Positions 35,901 to 50,657 of a DNA stretch of 64,000 nucleotides are shown here, piece after piece; position 1 is the stretch's first letter, and each line of letters starts with the position of its first letter. The DNA comes from Phocoena phocoena (lineage: Eukaryota > Chordata > Mammalia > Artiodactyla > Phocoenidae). The notes below the pieces were generated by a model. The model was given only the letters and a program-made list of their open reading frames with translations, ran no database searches and had not been told where the DNA came from. The translations under genes were made by a program, and so were the position numbers. The stretch is taken from contig NC_089234.1 in NCBI RefSeq assembly GCF_963924675.1, positions 26,465,668 to 26,529,667 of the forward strand, in the 5' to 3' direction.

Positions 35901-38900
35901 ACAATGAGAAGTTCAAAGATTTAGGAAGTTTTAATTTGCTAATTTCTTACCCTTCTAGTGTCTTGTCTATTCAGGCTCAGGTGGCTTTGGGAGTTCTTTA
36001 AGATCTGTTAAGTATCTAGTAGAATGTTTTAACATTTCTGTTTCTCTTAGATACTAGGTGAGGAGATATACATGAGATATCAGAGTGTCTTAGTATAGAC
36101 TTTAAATAGCCTTTTATTATATTCAGGTGACAGATAACATCAGCCAGAACACTATCCTGGAGTATGTAATGATCAACAGCATATTTGAAGCAATTTTACA
36201 GGTAGGTCAGTTCCCTTGTCACCTCTTTCTTTTTTGGGTAAACCACGTCCTCAAGCACTCTCACCATTTTTGGTTCTGGTTACAGATACTCTCCCACCCG
36301 CCAAGTCGTAGGGAACATGGGTATGATGCCGTAGTCCTCTTGGCTTTGCTGGTGAACTACAGAAAATATGAGGTAAGTGGGTCCCTTAATGGAGAGCTGT
36401 TACCTTTCTACAATATTCCTAAATGTGGCCACTCCTAGACGATTTTGCTTAATGTAGAAGACATGTTCTTGGTAAATGGTTTATAGATTAATTTTGATAA
36501 ACCAATTCTAGAAGTCCTATGTTAGATGCCTGCGGTAGAGGATATAGCTGTTTAAAGGAATCCTGTGGTGTAACTTCTAAAAAAGTGAGTAAATCTCTCT
36601 TAATGTAATGGTTCCCAAACCCAGCTTATCATTAGAATCACCTAGTTGTCTTTTAAAAAAAATTTATTTATTTATTTGGCTGCGTTATGTCTTAGTTGCG
36701 GCACACGGGATCTTCATTGTGACGTGCAGGCTTTTCTAGTTGCGGTGTACAGGGGCTACTCTTTGTTGCGGTGGCTTCTCTTGCTGTGGAGCATGAGCTC
36801 TAGGTGTGCAGGCTTCAGTAGTTGTGGCTCGCGGGCTTCAGTAGTTGTGGCTTGTGGGCTTAGTTGCTCTGCAGCATGTGGGATCTTCCCGGACTAGGGA
36901 TCGAACTCGTGTCCCCTGCATTGGCAGGCAGGCAGCCAGCCACTGCGCCACCAAGGGAAGTCCCTCAGTAGTTACTTTTTAAAAAGAAGATATTTCTGGG
37001 CCTTACTCTTTATTTTATTTATTTATTTACTTATTTGTCTGTACTGTGTGGCATGTGGGATCTTAGGTCCCTGACCAGGGGTCGAACCCATGCTCCCTGC
37101 AGTGGAAGCACAGAGTCTTAACAACTGGACCGCCAGGGAAGTCCCTGGGCCTTACTCTTTACACACCAAATCAGAATCTCTTAGGGGGTGAGACCTAGAT
37201 ATCTTTCTTTTTTTTTTAATATCTCCTTTTGAACGTGATGATCAGCCAGGATTGGGAACCACTGACCTAATGCATCTATTTTGAAATATTGGACTTATAT
37301 ATTGGCTTTCTGCAATGCAATCGATCCACTTGTATAAATATCAACTGTTGGTTTGGAGGCTCTTTCTGATTTTGATGGGAGTTGAAGACAGAGCCTTATC
37401 CATATTAATTCTGGAGTTCTTTTTGCCTCTGAATTAGTCAGGGATAGATTTATAGGTTTTGAGATAAAGAGGTGAACTCAGAGACTTATACTTGGATTGG
37501 TGCATCTACTTAATTCCCCTCAAAAGGTAGAATACACAGAAAAAGAAGGGGGCCACTTAGGGAAGACCAGGGGCCTCACTGGGGATTGCTTTGTAGGAAT
37601 AGGGAGCACTTAGCACTGGGTCCTGGACACTAGGAGTACTTCACTGAACCCAGAAGTCAGGAGCTGCATTGAGGCAACTTGACTTTCTTCATTTAATAAG
37701 TAGCAATACTATGAGAAATGGGCCAGCTGGAGGGAATGTTTTCATTTTTGAGCTTCTGGATCTTCACTTAGTGATTTTTGATATGATTACTAGCCAGGTC
37801 AAAAGTGATGGGTAACATAAAATATGGAGCTTATTCTTATAAATAGGGATATGAAAGAAAGGCTGGCTGTGAGAAAGGAATACTTAAAGAGGGACTGGAA
37901 TATGTGGAGCAATGTTAATGTGTTATAAATCCCAGGAGTTGATTGCTTTCATTGTCTTGGAGGAACTGACAGATGGTGTACAGAGCTACTAATAAATAAG
38001 TAATTTATCACCAACACCTGTTTTGCTGGTGCTCTGGAAGGGCAGGCATGGTAGCCATTTTGATCTCTGTCATGTGTAATAGCCTCTGGGGCCTTATTAC
38101 AACAGCAGGAAAAATAGCTGAGGAAAAATGCTGAAGGTAGTTAAAGCGAGTTATGTGTGAAAGGAAAGAGCCATCATCAGTAATGAATATTTTTGGAACA
38201 TTCTGCTGGATGTAGGCCACTCTGAGGCAATGGCTTGGCTTCTCTAAATGTGAACTGAGCCCTGGTTCAGCCCAGTAAGACTTTCTGAAATGTCAGCCTG
38301 AAAAATTGGACATGGCCAAGGAACTGGAGAAAATCATATTTCTTGAGTGGGGTATGCATCTCTAGTCTGTCAGAAACCCCAGAAGAATTAATACAGTAGG
38401 CGAGGGCAAGCTTGTAGGCATAATTTATCTGGGCTTTGCAGCTTTTGATATAAGTCAATCACCAGAAACCATTAAGGAAACCTGGTGACCATGGAACAGG
38501 AAGGTTTTTGATAGGAGCATGAGGAATTCCAGATGAACATAGCAAAACCAAAAGCTGGTGAAGTTTTATGCAAAATACAAGAGAGTGTGCTAGGGAGAAC
38601 AACATTCTAGTTACCACCACAATCGATCCCATGACCAGTGGGGTAAGTTGTAACCTTTCCAGAAAGGTGCAGAGAGCACCAGAGAGGCTTGGTGTTCAGC
38701 TAAACACAGAGAAGAGAGATTAGGTGTTGGACTTAAGGAATGGAAGTAGTTCTTGCTCACTTCAAATAATGCATTCCATTTTAGTAATTTCATCTCAAGA
38801 GATAGAGGAGGCCAAAAAAAGAAAAAAAGGTCTAGGGAAGAGCAATGAAACTTGTTAAGTATGGTTTAGATCAAGTAAAGGCTGGACCCTATTAGAGTGA

Positions 38901-40707
38901 TTCTGTGAAGGCTGACTGAGTGTGTAATCCTGTCTTGCTGATGAAAAGTAGATTGCCTTGAGTTTTAAAACATGACCACAACAGGTATATAGTGTTAAGG
39001 AAAATCAGTGTCTGACAGAATAGAAATTTTCACAGCATTAAGATCTTGGCCTTCTGGGTTGGCCAGGTCTTCTGAGATGAAGTGACTCAGTCCCCAACTG
39101 CTGCACTGAACATGATGTTTCCCAGAAATTACAAAATTGTTTATTATGTCCGGTTGTAAGTTGTTCCTTCTCTTTTTCTTTCTCTCTCTCCTTTTTCCCT
39201 ACAGATCTTCCTTTGACTGTGATAAAAATGTCAAAGGAAAAGAAATATAGCTACCAATAATCGAGCCCTTATCATATGCCAGATACTGTGCTAAGGATTT
39301 TACTTGATTTAAGTCTCATAGCAACCCCGAGGAAGAAAACATTTTTCCCCATTTTACAGATGAGAAAATGGAGCTTAGGTTTATTAACGTGCCTAACTTG
39401 TCACAATAAGTCGAGGATCTAGAACTCAAATCCTTGATTTTAGCCACCTTGCCTTTTCCTCAACTGTTGCTAATGCATAGGCTGTTCTTGGTAATCAGAT
39501 GGTCCTTATTATTACTTAAGACAGTCTACTTTTGGGAAGGTGATAACTAGGACTTTTCAAAAATTGTGCCAAGAGACAGTGGCCTGTTCTTTCTACTGTT
39601 GTTTTCATTTGATGGCATCTCAGGGTCAGCCTACTGCTGATTTTCAGTTCCAAGGATCCACTTGCTTTGGATGTTGTCTGAAGTCTGTAGCGTCAGCAGG
39701 ATTTGACTGTTAGTTATAGGAAGAAGTATTGAGAGCCTTCCTCTGTCAGATCAAGTAACGAATGGAGTGAGTTTTACCTCCTTGAATTGTATTGTAGAAA
39801 ACCTTGTAAACATTTGGGCTGTTAAAAAACAAAGCTTCTACTTCTCTATTCCCAGTTAGCATTCGAAAGATGCCCTCAGAAACATGATTAATAAAGTCTG
39901 TGGGGCGGGGGGGGGGGGGGGCGGTTAACCTTTCAGTTGGGTTTCCAGGCTTCTCAGTAATGTTTTCTTGGTTGCTGTAAAAACTGCCAATCTGAGAACT
40001 ATTGTTTCTAGCTTCCCCTGGGTTAGAATTGGTGCCTGATCTGTAGTAGGTCTTTCCTCACATACTACGCAGGGGTTGTTTTCAAGGTGAGCACGTCATT
40101 GGTTCTCATCCCACTGGTAGGAGATGGCCCAGTTGCTTGATGAGTTTAAATATATATATATTTCCATTGCTTAATGAGTTTAAATATATATATATTTCCA
40201 TATACTGCCCAGCTGAGATTGAATCTGGAAAAACTCAAGAAATCTTCCAATGTTTTAAGTGATGGGACAATCATTAAATCCCAGTGTCCTGACCAGATTG
40301 TAGTTTGGGTAATTACATCTTTTTTTTCAGTTCCCCTGCAGTGTTACTTGGGTATTGGATCTATAAATGGCCTCTCTGGCTGTTAAGCAGCTGCCACTTT
40401 CCACCCCCAAGGTGGCTTTGTTTTACGGGTGGGTGAATCAGTCCTTGGATATAGTTTGTGGAATGGTTAGGGAGCCTTTGGGATGAGTGTAAGTTAGCAA
40501 CTTATTAATTTGTGCCTTATGGCAAGGGAGCTTTTATGCACCCCAAAAGACAGCTGTCCCTATAGACTCAGTAAATTATTGGCAGGATAGGACAAAGTGA
40601 GTGTTGTGGAGCGTTCACTTACTTCTTAGAAACAAATAAGAGGGAAAGATGGGAGAAGTGGCAGACTTAGGCCTGAGCTGATTCAGTCTAGAGGAAAATG
40701 TGGGTAG

Positions 40708-40749
<42 letters not shown>

Positions 40750-43700
40750 CTGTGCATGCTTGGTGAATGCCCATGCACACTGAGAGATTTGCTGGAAATG
40801 GAGGAAGTCACCTGGCAAGATAGTTGGGCATAGATATTAGGAGCAGCACTCTAGAGAGAGCACCTTATGGAAACATTTTTGTGAACACTTTGTTAAATAG
40901 CTAATGGGTTCTTAACTAGGTCACACTCACCTGGAGTCTCTTCTCTTGTTTAATAGTCTGTGAATCCTTATATTGTGAAGCTGTCTATTGTGGATGATGA
41001 AGCCACGCTCAATGTGAGTATCTGGATCCTTGTGTATTGTTTTAATTACTTGCCTTTGGTGGCCTTACTTTTAGTAGATATTTAGAACAGAGAGTAGAGA
41101 GCTATTGTGTTAATTTCATCTGGCTATAAAGAGGGAATAGGTATTTCTTTTTAGAGCATCAGTGCTACTGTCTTACTGTTTTTTATTTTCTCGTCATGGA
41201 AGGAAGGTGTGAGGGGATATTTGCTTGCTAATCATGATGAAATGGTCAGTTATATTTCATGTTGTAGTGTGCTCAGGTTGATTATCCTACAGAGTCAAGA
41301 AGTTACATTTCCAAGAATAAGATTTAGATGGTATATCAAATCACCATGATGTACACTTTAAATATCTTACAATTTTGTGTGTCAATTATACCTCAATAAA
41401 GCTGAAATTAAAAAAAAAAAAAGGCTTAGATGACTCAATGTTGTGAGATTTCTTCTTGTAGAACCATCCAGATTATATTTATAGCCTGCCTTGGTGAAGC
41501 TGAAACATGGAGGATGATATATATCTGCTACTTATATCCATGGAGGTTTGGGAAATAACATCTGATCTCTGAATATAGGGAGGAAGAAGATGACCAGGTG
41601 TCTGGCTTTATTCTCTTTCCATCTTGCCCTCTTCATTCTTCTAATTTCTCTTCTGAAAAAAAGCACACATGATTCATTCTTGTGGCCTTAATTGATCTTT
41701 GTCATACGCTTAGCAGTTTCTAGGGGGAAAGTTGATAAATGCTTTAATATTTATTGGATGCTTCTTCCCATTACATTCCTGTTTTCCTGTGGCCTGAGAG
41801 TAGCTTGTCTTTGTTTTTAAAAATAAATTTATTTATTTATTTATTGTAGGCTGCATTGGGTCTTCGTTGCTGCGCACGGGCCTTCTCTAGTTGCTGTGAG
41901 CGGGGGCTGCTCTTCGTTGTGGTGCGCAGGCTTCTCATTGCGGTGGTTTCTCTTGTTGTGGAGCACGGGCTCTAGGCGTGCAGGCTTCAGTAGTTGTGGC
42001 ATGCAGGCTCAGTAGTTGTGGCTCGCGGGCTCCAGAACAGAGGCTCAGTAGTTGTGGCACACGGGCTTAGTTGCTCCGCGGCATGTGGGATCTTCCGGGA
42101 CCAGGGCTCGAACCCGTGTCCCCTGCACTGGCAGACGGATTCTTTTTTTTTTTTAATCACTGTTGGGGAAGCAATGACAGGTTCTTCATTTTTTTAAAAA
42201 AATTAATTAATTAATTTTACTTTTGGCTGCGTTGGGTCTTCGTTGCTGCGCCCAGCCTTTCTCTAACTGTGGCGAGCTGGGGCTACTCTTCGTTACGGTG
42301 TGCAGGCTTCTCATTGTAGTGGCTTGTCTTGTTGCGGAGCATGGGCTCTAGATGTGCTGCGGGCTTCAGTAGTTAGGGCTCATGGGCTCTAGAGCACAGG
42401 CTCAGTAGTTGTGGCGCATGGGCTTAGTTGCTCTGCGACATGTGGGATCTTCTTGGACCAGGGCTCGAACCCATGTCGCCCACATTGGCAGGCGGATTCT
42501 TAACCACTGCGCCACCAGGGAAGTCCCTGCACCTTCATTTAATGTGGGACTCGTCACTTTTATTATGGGTTGTTTTAGAGACATTCGAGAGCTTTTTGTT
42601 TGAAGATTCTAACTCTTTTCTTTTGAGGTGAAAATGATCCCAGTGAAATTGTCAGTGGTCTGAGCTGGTCTGTTTCATCCCTTGTTACTCTATTTTAATT
42701 GTATCTGGAACCCTTAAGTAAGATAATTAGATCAGAAAAATCTTTCCAAAGAAGTTCCTTTTGATCCTTTGACAATGTCTCTCAGAATTTCTGTCCTTGT
42801 TGCCTACTTTCAGGTAGAACTTCTTGGGCTTGGACCATGGCGCTGTAATTAGTGTTTTCTGTGGTCTAGTCATAGTATCACCAACAGCCCCTTATTTCAC
42901 CTGTGCTATCTTTTTTTCTCTCTAGGGAATGGGGCTTGTGATTGCTCAAGCTTTATCTGAGTATAACAGGTAAGTCCACCTTTCCAGAAGGGAAGAGTCT
43001 AATTTTTGTTTGAATTGGTTGAGTAGGAAACAGGTTTGTTAAGAGTTCTTGGGTGAACGTCTCTTACCTATCCTAGAAGAGTACTTAGAGGTACAGCTGC
43101 TGGCAGATGCATTTGTTCTAGCTGGGCTTGATGGCTTTAGCAGCAGTTGTTTTTAACACTGGGGAGGAGTAGCCACCATGTTAGTGTCCATCTTTTGTTT
43201 AAGCAACTCTTACATTCAAACATTCTTATGCAACCTTTGGTATTTTATTGCAGAGCATTTTAACTAGTTTTCCAGCCATAAGCAGGCTCTTCCATTTAGC
43301 CCAATGTATCATATAAATACCATTTTCTATGTAAAAAAGGTTGTGAAACACTGCTTTTTGTATGCTTAAAAAAAAAGAAAAGAAAGCACTGTATTAGTTC
43401 TAGTTTGACAGATACTTCTTTTTCATCAGTAATCAACTGCAGCTTCCTAGAGTCCCTGTCTGTTCTGGGGGCTCTTTTCATTGATGCTTGCTTTCCCTCT
43501 TGCTGGGGATGGGGAAGGATTTGGTATTCAGTGAATGGAAACCAGAAGTGTATCTAATCCTGGCAAGGACCAGGCAGGATCTTTCTTACTCCTTTCCAGA
43601 CTTTGCTTATACACAATTGGGTATTGGGATTTCAAATCTGTCCCATCTCCACAAATAGTTTAGCTCACAGATTTCCCTCCTTTTCCTTCAAAAACAAACA

Positions 43701-46700
43701 AGATTTTCACTGTTACAGCCTTAATTTTACTGTCACACTTTTCAAGTAATAGTCTGTTTGGGAAATAACTGGATCAGCCATATGTTAGAGCAGTTTCACA
43801 CTTTTGCAGCTTGCTTTCTAAGACTCTCCCGAAGTAGCTGGGCATTTTGGTACACGCTACCTCAAGAGCAGATGGGTGCCTCTTAGCTTGCAGGGGAAAC
43901 TGCAGTGACTGGGTTGTCATAACGCTTTTGTTTTTTGGAGTCAGTGAATTCTGCGAGTGAGCTGCTCTGATTACCACTTGGTATGCCAAGGACAAAGACA
44001 CGTGATAAATAATACTAAAGTTGAATTTAGTTATTTTTGTTCAGGCAGTATAAAGACAAGGAAGAAGAACACCAAGGCGGTTTTTTCTCTGCTTTAACAA
44101 ATATGGTAAGTCCTACTTGTTTTTTCTCTCCTGCTCAGAAATATATGAGATCTGCAGGGGTAGACAAATTTAGACTCAGAAGTTTATTTTATCTTATTTT
44201 TTGCGGTACGCGGGCCTCTCACTGTTGTGGCCTCTCCCGTTGTGGAGCACAGGCTCCAGATGTGCAGGCTTAGCGGCCATGGCTCACGGGCCCAGCCGCT
44301 CCGCGGCATGTGGGATCTTCCCGGACCGGGGCACGAGCCCGTGTCCCCTGCATCGGCAGGCGGACTCTCAACCACTGCGCCACCAGGGAAGCCCCAGAAG
44401 TTTATTTTTATTTTTTTTCCTAATATTTATTTATTTGACTGCCCTGGGTCTTAGTTGTGGCATGCAGGCTCTAGTTTCCTGACCAGGGATTGAACCCGGG
44501 CCCCCTGCATTGGGAGCATGGAGTCTTAATCACTGGACCACCAGGGTTAGAATTTTTTTTTTTTCCAATTAATCAATTCAATTTTTTAAAGACAACAAAA
44601 ACAAAAAAAGCGTTCATATTAAGCCAGACTTTTGCTTCCTAAAGAGTTGGCTCTGTTTGAGGACTGATGCTATGGAACACACAATAGGAGGATTTAGATC
44701 CAAGTCCAACCCTGAGTGATCCTTGGCTGTCAGCAGTGGCCCCTTCATCTCTTATAGTTGGTCCTGGATTCGAGGGATTGGTGCAGTGATCTGAGCCACT
44801 CATCTAAAGGCTTAAGGTCTGGGCTGAGAGGTCCATAGTTTAGGAAAGTTATTGGTTCAGTTTGCAAGACTCCTGAGCAAGGTATCTCAACCTTAGCACG
44901 ATAGGCATTTTAGGCCAGATAATCTGGGACTGATTTTTAAGATATAAATCTAGGAGTCTTGGAACTTAGATTCAGAAAGTCTGTCTTCTTGGGCATTAAT
45001 ATTCAAGTAATCAGCCCTAGAGCAAGACAGATTTTGAGTTCATTGCAAGAAACAGCAGTCCCCCCATCTTGTCCCCCAAAAGGCAACTCTTCCCCCACAA
45101 TATCTATGCCTTCTTCATTCTCAGAGCCTACTGTCAAGGAAAGGACTTGATAAACTCTTTAACTCTGAAGCACAAATGGATAATCCCTCAGATGTCAGAG
45201 CAGTGTGAGTGCTGTATTGGTGTTTGATTAGATGAATTAGATATAATTATATTGCTCCCAGGGACCTTTGCCTTCTAGCCAAGAAGAAAAGGTTTTCTAC
45301 CAAATAAATGAAGCTCCTGCTGCATGGTTTTGGGCATCAATAAGTAGGTGGAAAAGGTATTCTTAGATGGATGGGCATCTATCTCAGTGCCTCTGATATC
45401 ACACATATTGGAGGCAGTCTACTCCATTTACTTATTCAACTGCCCTAGCTAGGACACAAACAAAAGGTTTTGTGATGTAAAAGATGGACAGTAGGTTTCA
45501 TTTAGACAGTTCTGGTCTGAAACCCGGATATTCCCCCAAAGATGGCTCTGTGTTGGATGAACAGCCTGCTTTCCTTGTTCTTTGTGAGTTAGTTCCTGAC
45601 TTCAAATAAGCAAATTCAAGGGCAGATGCAAAGTGATGAGGATGTTTAGGTTGCTGTTTACTTGTTGTCAGTGGTTATGTATTAACTTATGCATTAAAAA
45701 GGAGAGCTGGACAAAAGTACTGGGATTGTTTTTTTGCTTTTTAAAGTCCCTTTAAGTAAAGACAAGTTAGGGGAGCTCTCATTGTTTCATTTATTACTTA
45801 TGATTATTTTAAGATCTTCAAAGTGAGCTGGTTTTGTTGTGTGTGACTGGTGGGCCAGGGTTCCAAGCAGCTTGTTTTTTGACTGATTAAAGGCTTGTAG
45901 GCACAGAGCGCCTCTCACGTTTCCCTGCTATAACTCTGCAATTTCCCTTTTCTTCCACAGGTGGGCAGCATGTTCATAGCAGATGCCCATGAGAAAATCT
46001 CAGTGCAGTAAGTGGCTGACGTTCTTGTTTGGTAACTTGAACATTAGTGTGGGCTCTCACTGGATATGAAAGTGTGAAATGTTACCTCTGCTAATCTTTT
46101 ATAGATTCAAACTTTTTTGGTGATTTATCAACTGTTTCTTGAGTTTTAAACAATAATGGAACCTTAGAAAACTCTGCTTCAGTCACATGTATTGAGCCCC
46201 AAGAAGCTGAAAAACGGTTCCCAGCCGTCTCTGGAATGAAATGAAAGAGGGCTTGGTATCTGAGCCAGTTAAAGACTTAACTGGATTGGGGTGGAAGAGC
46301 AAGAGGGGGAAATAGTGAATGAAGTAGATAAGAACTAGTTCTAAGGAATTAAAGTTAAAGCTCTGACTGTATACCCTTTACATAAGCCCCAAAAGGAAAT
46401 AAAGGGAGCATTAGAAACTCAAAGGGATTTATAGTGAGGAGCTGGAGTGAAATCTTATCTTGAGGGTTATACTCTTTTAACTTCTTCATTATAAGAGACT
46501 CTCCAATTTGTTCTCTTTTTCTTTAGAACCAACGAGGCCATCCTTCTGGCACTTTATGAAGCTGTTCATTTAAATCGGAACTTTATCACAGTGTTAGCCC
46601 AGGTTGGTTATATTAAAAACTTCAATTCTTTTTCTCCCTGAATTTCATACATGGCTGTGTCGTGTAAACCCTACTTTGCATTGGTGAGTGGTAGTTATAA

Positions 46701-49700
46701 AGAGTTGCCTCAGTTGCCTTTGCTTCATGTTCTCCTCAAATATGTATGTTTCCATCGGGTGCTGAAATGGATCTGATAACATGCAAAGTTAATGGTTTTG
46801 ACCAGTTTACTGATTCAGCTAAACAAATGAGATGAGATTACTTCATTTTGCTCACCAGAAATCCCTTGGTATTATCTGCCCATATGGATTTTTATAACAG
46901 GCTTTCTGCTTTCTAAACCTCTGTGGAATTAACCAGAGATAAAATAGGCCACGTCACTTATCTTATTATCTTACCCATGTCCAAAGAAGAAGAGTACAAA
47001 ATATCTTGTGCAGCGTAAGGTTAGCTGTTAACCAAAAAAAAGAAAAAAAGTTTACAAATATTGAAAGCAGAAAGTCATAGAATCCTGAGTGCTGGATCAC
47101 TTGCCTAAGGGATAGCCTCGGTAGTTGGTACAGAAGGGAACTTAAATAGGTTGAAAACTTGAGTGATGCTCATGAAAGCTGTCTTAAAAAATTGATAAAG
47201 TATTTTTGTTTTAAAGCCAGACTGTTTAAAATATGTATGAAGGTTTCTTTTACAGGAAAGTTTGCTTATGCTTTTTTCTCAAAGGGCAGATGTGTATGGG
47301 ATCCACTGAGTTTCAATAACAAAAAAAATAAGGTCAAAAAGCAGTGTGCTGGTTTGAGGGTCTGGCTAAGAGGGACTTATCATTTTTCATGACTGATAGC
47401 ATGAGACTTTACCCACTATTCTCAGGGTGTTCCTTGTCTGCTCTTTGAATTCTGTAACTGATTTTAAAGGAAGAAGTGAGATGGGTAAAATCTGGTAAAG
47501 TTGTTGGGGAAGAGAAGGGAGTAGCCACCACTCAGTCCAATTTTCAAGAGCTGATGTGGCAGGGATGGCTAAGGAAGGTAAGGGAAAGAGGAGTTATCTG
47601 TTTTGGTCCCCAGTGGATGTCTCGCCCATGTCTCTGCCTCCCAGCCCCACACGCTCTTGTTTGTTGTGAAATGGGAAGGCTGCCCTCTGCATAGCTCTTT
47701 TTATAGTACCTGTTATCTCCTTGGCTCACCTGCATTTATTAGTCAACTATGTGGTCATTAGAACAGTCTGTAGATATGTTTTAGGTTGATCTGATAAGAA
47801 TAGTCCCTTCTCAGATAGGTTCAAATAGGACAGCAAGTGCCCTTTTGTGTGTGTGTGGAATAATTCTCTGTTTTTTGTTTGTTTGTTTGTTTTGTTTTGT
47901 TTTTTACATGGGCCTCTCACTGTTGCAGCCTCTCCCGTTGCAGAGCACAGGCTCCAGACCGGGGCACCAACCCACATCCCCTGCATCAGCAGGCGGACTC
48001 TCAACCACTGTGCCACCAGCGAAGCCCCTATCCCAGTTTTTTATTCATATGGTTCTGCAGAAAAACTTATGTAATGGGAACTTAGTTGCTTAAAGAAAAC
48101 TAGCCTGCAGAGCTTCTCATTAGAGTTTAGCAAGCATCAACAGTAATCAGGTACTCATAGGAACTAAATGTAGAAGCAGTCCCTCCTCAGTGAGCTTTCT
48201 GTCTAATTATGAGGCCAGGAATACCAGAAAGGATAAGCAGAGGATACCCAGAACGCGATTTTCTCTTTCTTACCCTTATCTGTGCTCTCGTTCAGAGTCA
48301 TCCAGAGATGGGCTTGGTGACAACCCCCGTCAGCCCTGCTCCAGCAACCCCAGCCACACCGCTGGGGACCACGCCGCCCTCCTCTGATGGTAAGTCCACC
48401 ATCTCCTTTGTTTTCTTGACGAATATGATCTTGAAACTTTAGGGGTGAGCATAGTTCTTTTGGTTTTTTTTTTTAACAAAAAGCACAATTGTTAATTCTT
48501 TTGCTTAAGAAATTATCTGAAGAACGGTCCTTCAGGATTCATGAAGCTCCAAAGAAAAGTCTGGAAAAGAGAGTCAAATGCTTTTTTCTGTAAAGAAGCT
48601 ATATAACTCCAGCTTGTCCTCCTCAGGGAATGGTTGTAGAATCATGGAATGCTAGATTTAAAAGGGACCTCAGAGGTCAGTGATGTCTGTCCTGCCAAAC
48701 TGTCATGGTACTTGTGAGGCTCAGATGAGATGTTTTATGAATATCTCACTAAAATAAATGTAAAATAGTAATATTATCTCTTGTTATCATTTGACAAATG
48801 AGAGAATTGAAGCCAGAGAAATAAGAGGTTTGCCTAAGGTTAGTGAGAGTTGAGACTAAAAACCACAACATGGATCAGGGCTGGGACCATGCGTGTTTTT
48901 TTTTTTTTTGGTACACGGGCCTCTCCTGTTAAGGAGCACAGGCTCCGGAGGCGCAGGCTCAGCGGCCATGGCTCACGGGCCCAGCCGCTCTGCGGCATGT
49001 GGGATCCTCCCTGACCAGGGCACGAACCTGTGTCCCCTGCGATGGCAAGCGGACTCTCAACCACTGTGCCACCAGGGAAGCCCCCATGCCTGTTTTGTTT
49101 ACCACTAATTGCCCAGCATAGTGCCCGCATGGTCACTGCTTAGTAAATATTTGTTGAATAAATGGATGAGAAAGTGAACCTGGGATTTGCTCACTGTTAT
49201 GTGTCTGCCAGGTACACCCAGTTAAAAAATGACAAGTGCATAATAATTGGGAGTTTGCTGGGTGTTTAAGACTTCCCTCCCTAAAAAAATAACAAAAAAA
49301 TCTCCACTTACCACTGGCACTTAAGAAAAGGGTAACAGAAAAGAAATAATGAATTTTGCCTGATAAACTTTGTGTCAGCCTGAATTGGTTCTATTGTCAG
49401 CTGGGTGTGTTTGATGGAATAACAACCTAAAAATAATCTTCATTAATATTTGATGTTTTGCCTCAAATGTTGACCTCATTTTGGGTAAAGAAGTACAGGA
49501 AATCTAACTTTGATCCTTTCTTTGTGCCTCCCTCCTGTCTGTATGACATGACTGTCTTTGATCTGCTTTTTCTCCTTCAAAGTTTCATATAACACCTGTG
49601 GCATTAGCATTTCAAGATAGTACAAGCATTATTGGTATAAAAGCATGACTGGGAGGTGCCACTGATATTCAAGTCTATGGCAGCAAATTGGATCTGTTTA

Positions 49701-50615
49701 GAATTGAAAGTCAAATTCCAAAATACAGGTTTCCCCTGCTGTCTGAAAGTAGAGCTCTCATATGCAATCTTCTGTAAGCCGAAAAGGCGTAAAGCAAAGA
49801 AGCAATTACCTGAGGACACATCTTGCTAACAGGTTTACAAAGGAAATCTAGAAAAAGCACAGATGCTCACAGTTTAAAGCTGTGGCGGCTTGATACTTAG
49901 ATGCTGCGTGTAGCTCCTGGGGAAGGAATTTGGTGGTGCCACTCTCAACTGCCTGGGATGCTCGCTGCCTCTGTTACAACTTGCTCTAAAACAAACGCTG
50001 AACACGATTTTCATTTTTTGCCTTTTTTCTTTCTTTCTCCCCCCCGCCCCCAACTCTTGTCTCTTGTTACATTCATTTCTAGTTGTTAGTAGGTGGTAGG
50101 ATTTTTTTTTTCTACTTTTCATTGTCTAAATGTGAGGAAAAAAAAAATGGAACGTGTATACTTTCTTTAAATTTTTTTTCAGTTTTATTGAGGTGATTTG
50201 ATATGCATATACATTGTGAGAGAATTCCCCCCATCTATTTAATTAACACATTCATTACCTCACATATTTATCTTTTTATTTTTTGGAGGAGGTGAGAACA
50301 TTTACGTTCTACTCTCTTAGCAGATTTCAAATACAACATGGTGTTATCAACATAGTCCCCATATTTTACATTAGATCTTCAGATTTTATTAATCTTACAA
50401 CTGAAATTTTGTACCCTTTTACCAACCTTTTTATATTTCCCCCACCCCTAGCCCCTAGCAACCACTATTCTACTCTCTGCTTCTATAAGTTTGACAATTT
50501 TTTTAGATTCCACATGTAAGTGATGCAGTACAGTATTTGTCTTTCTCTTTCTGACTTATTTCACTAAGAATAATATTCTCCAGTCCATCCATGTTGCTGC
50601 AAATGGCAGAATTTC

Positions 50616-50657
<42 letters not shown>

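Larger units (their letters stand above)
36373..40956 (+). other. ARMH3: ARMH3 intron 8
   Basis: 4.6 kb with two SINEs near its start, a MIR at 39255-39450, a G-run, a 34-bp tandem duplication and a GT microsatellite. The stretch 37200-39170 has no feature I can name. Confidence 0.8.
41014..42925 (+). other. ARMH3: ARMH3 intron 9
   Basis: 1.9 kb. Two adjacent reverse SINEs fill 41818-42527. The segment 41014-41817 shows no other feature apart from an L1-tail-like 'gatgtacactttaaatat' stretch near 41345-41420. Confidence 0.78.
44106..45960 (+). other. ARMH3: ARMH3 intron 11
   Basis: 1.85 kb. Two SINEs near its start; 44560-45960 is unique sequence with no recognised feature. Confidence 0.78.
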
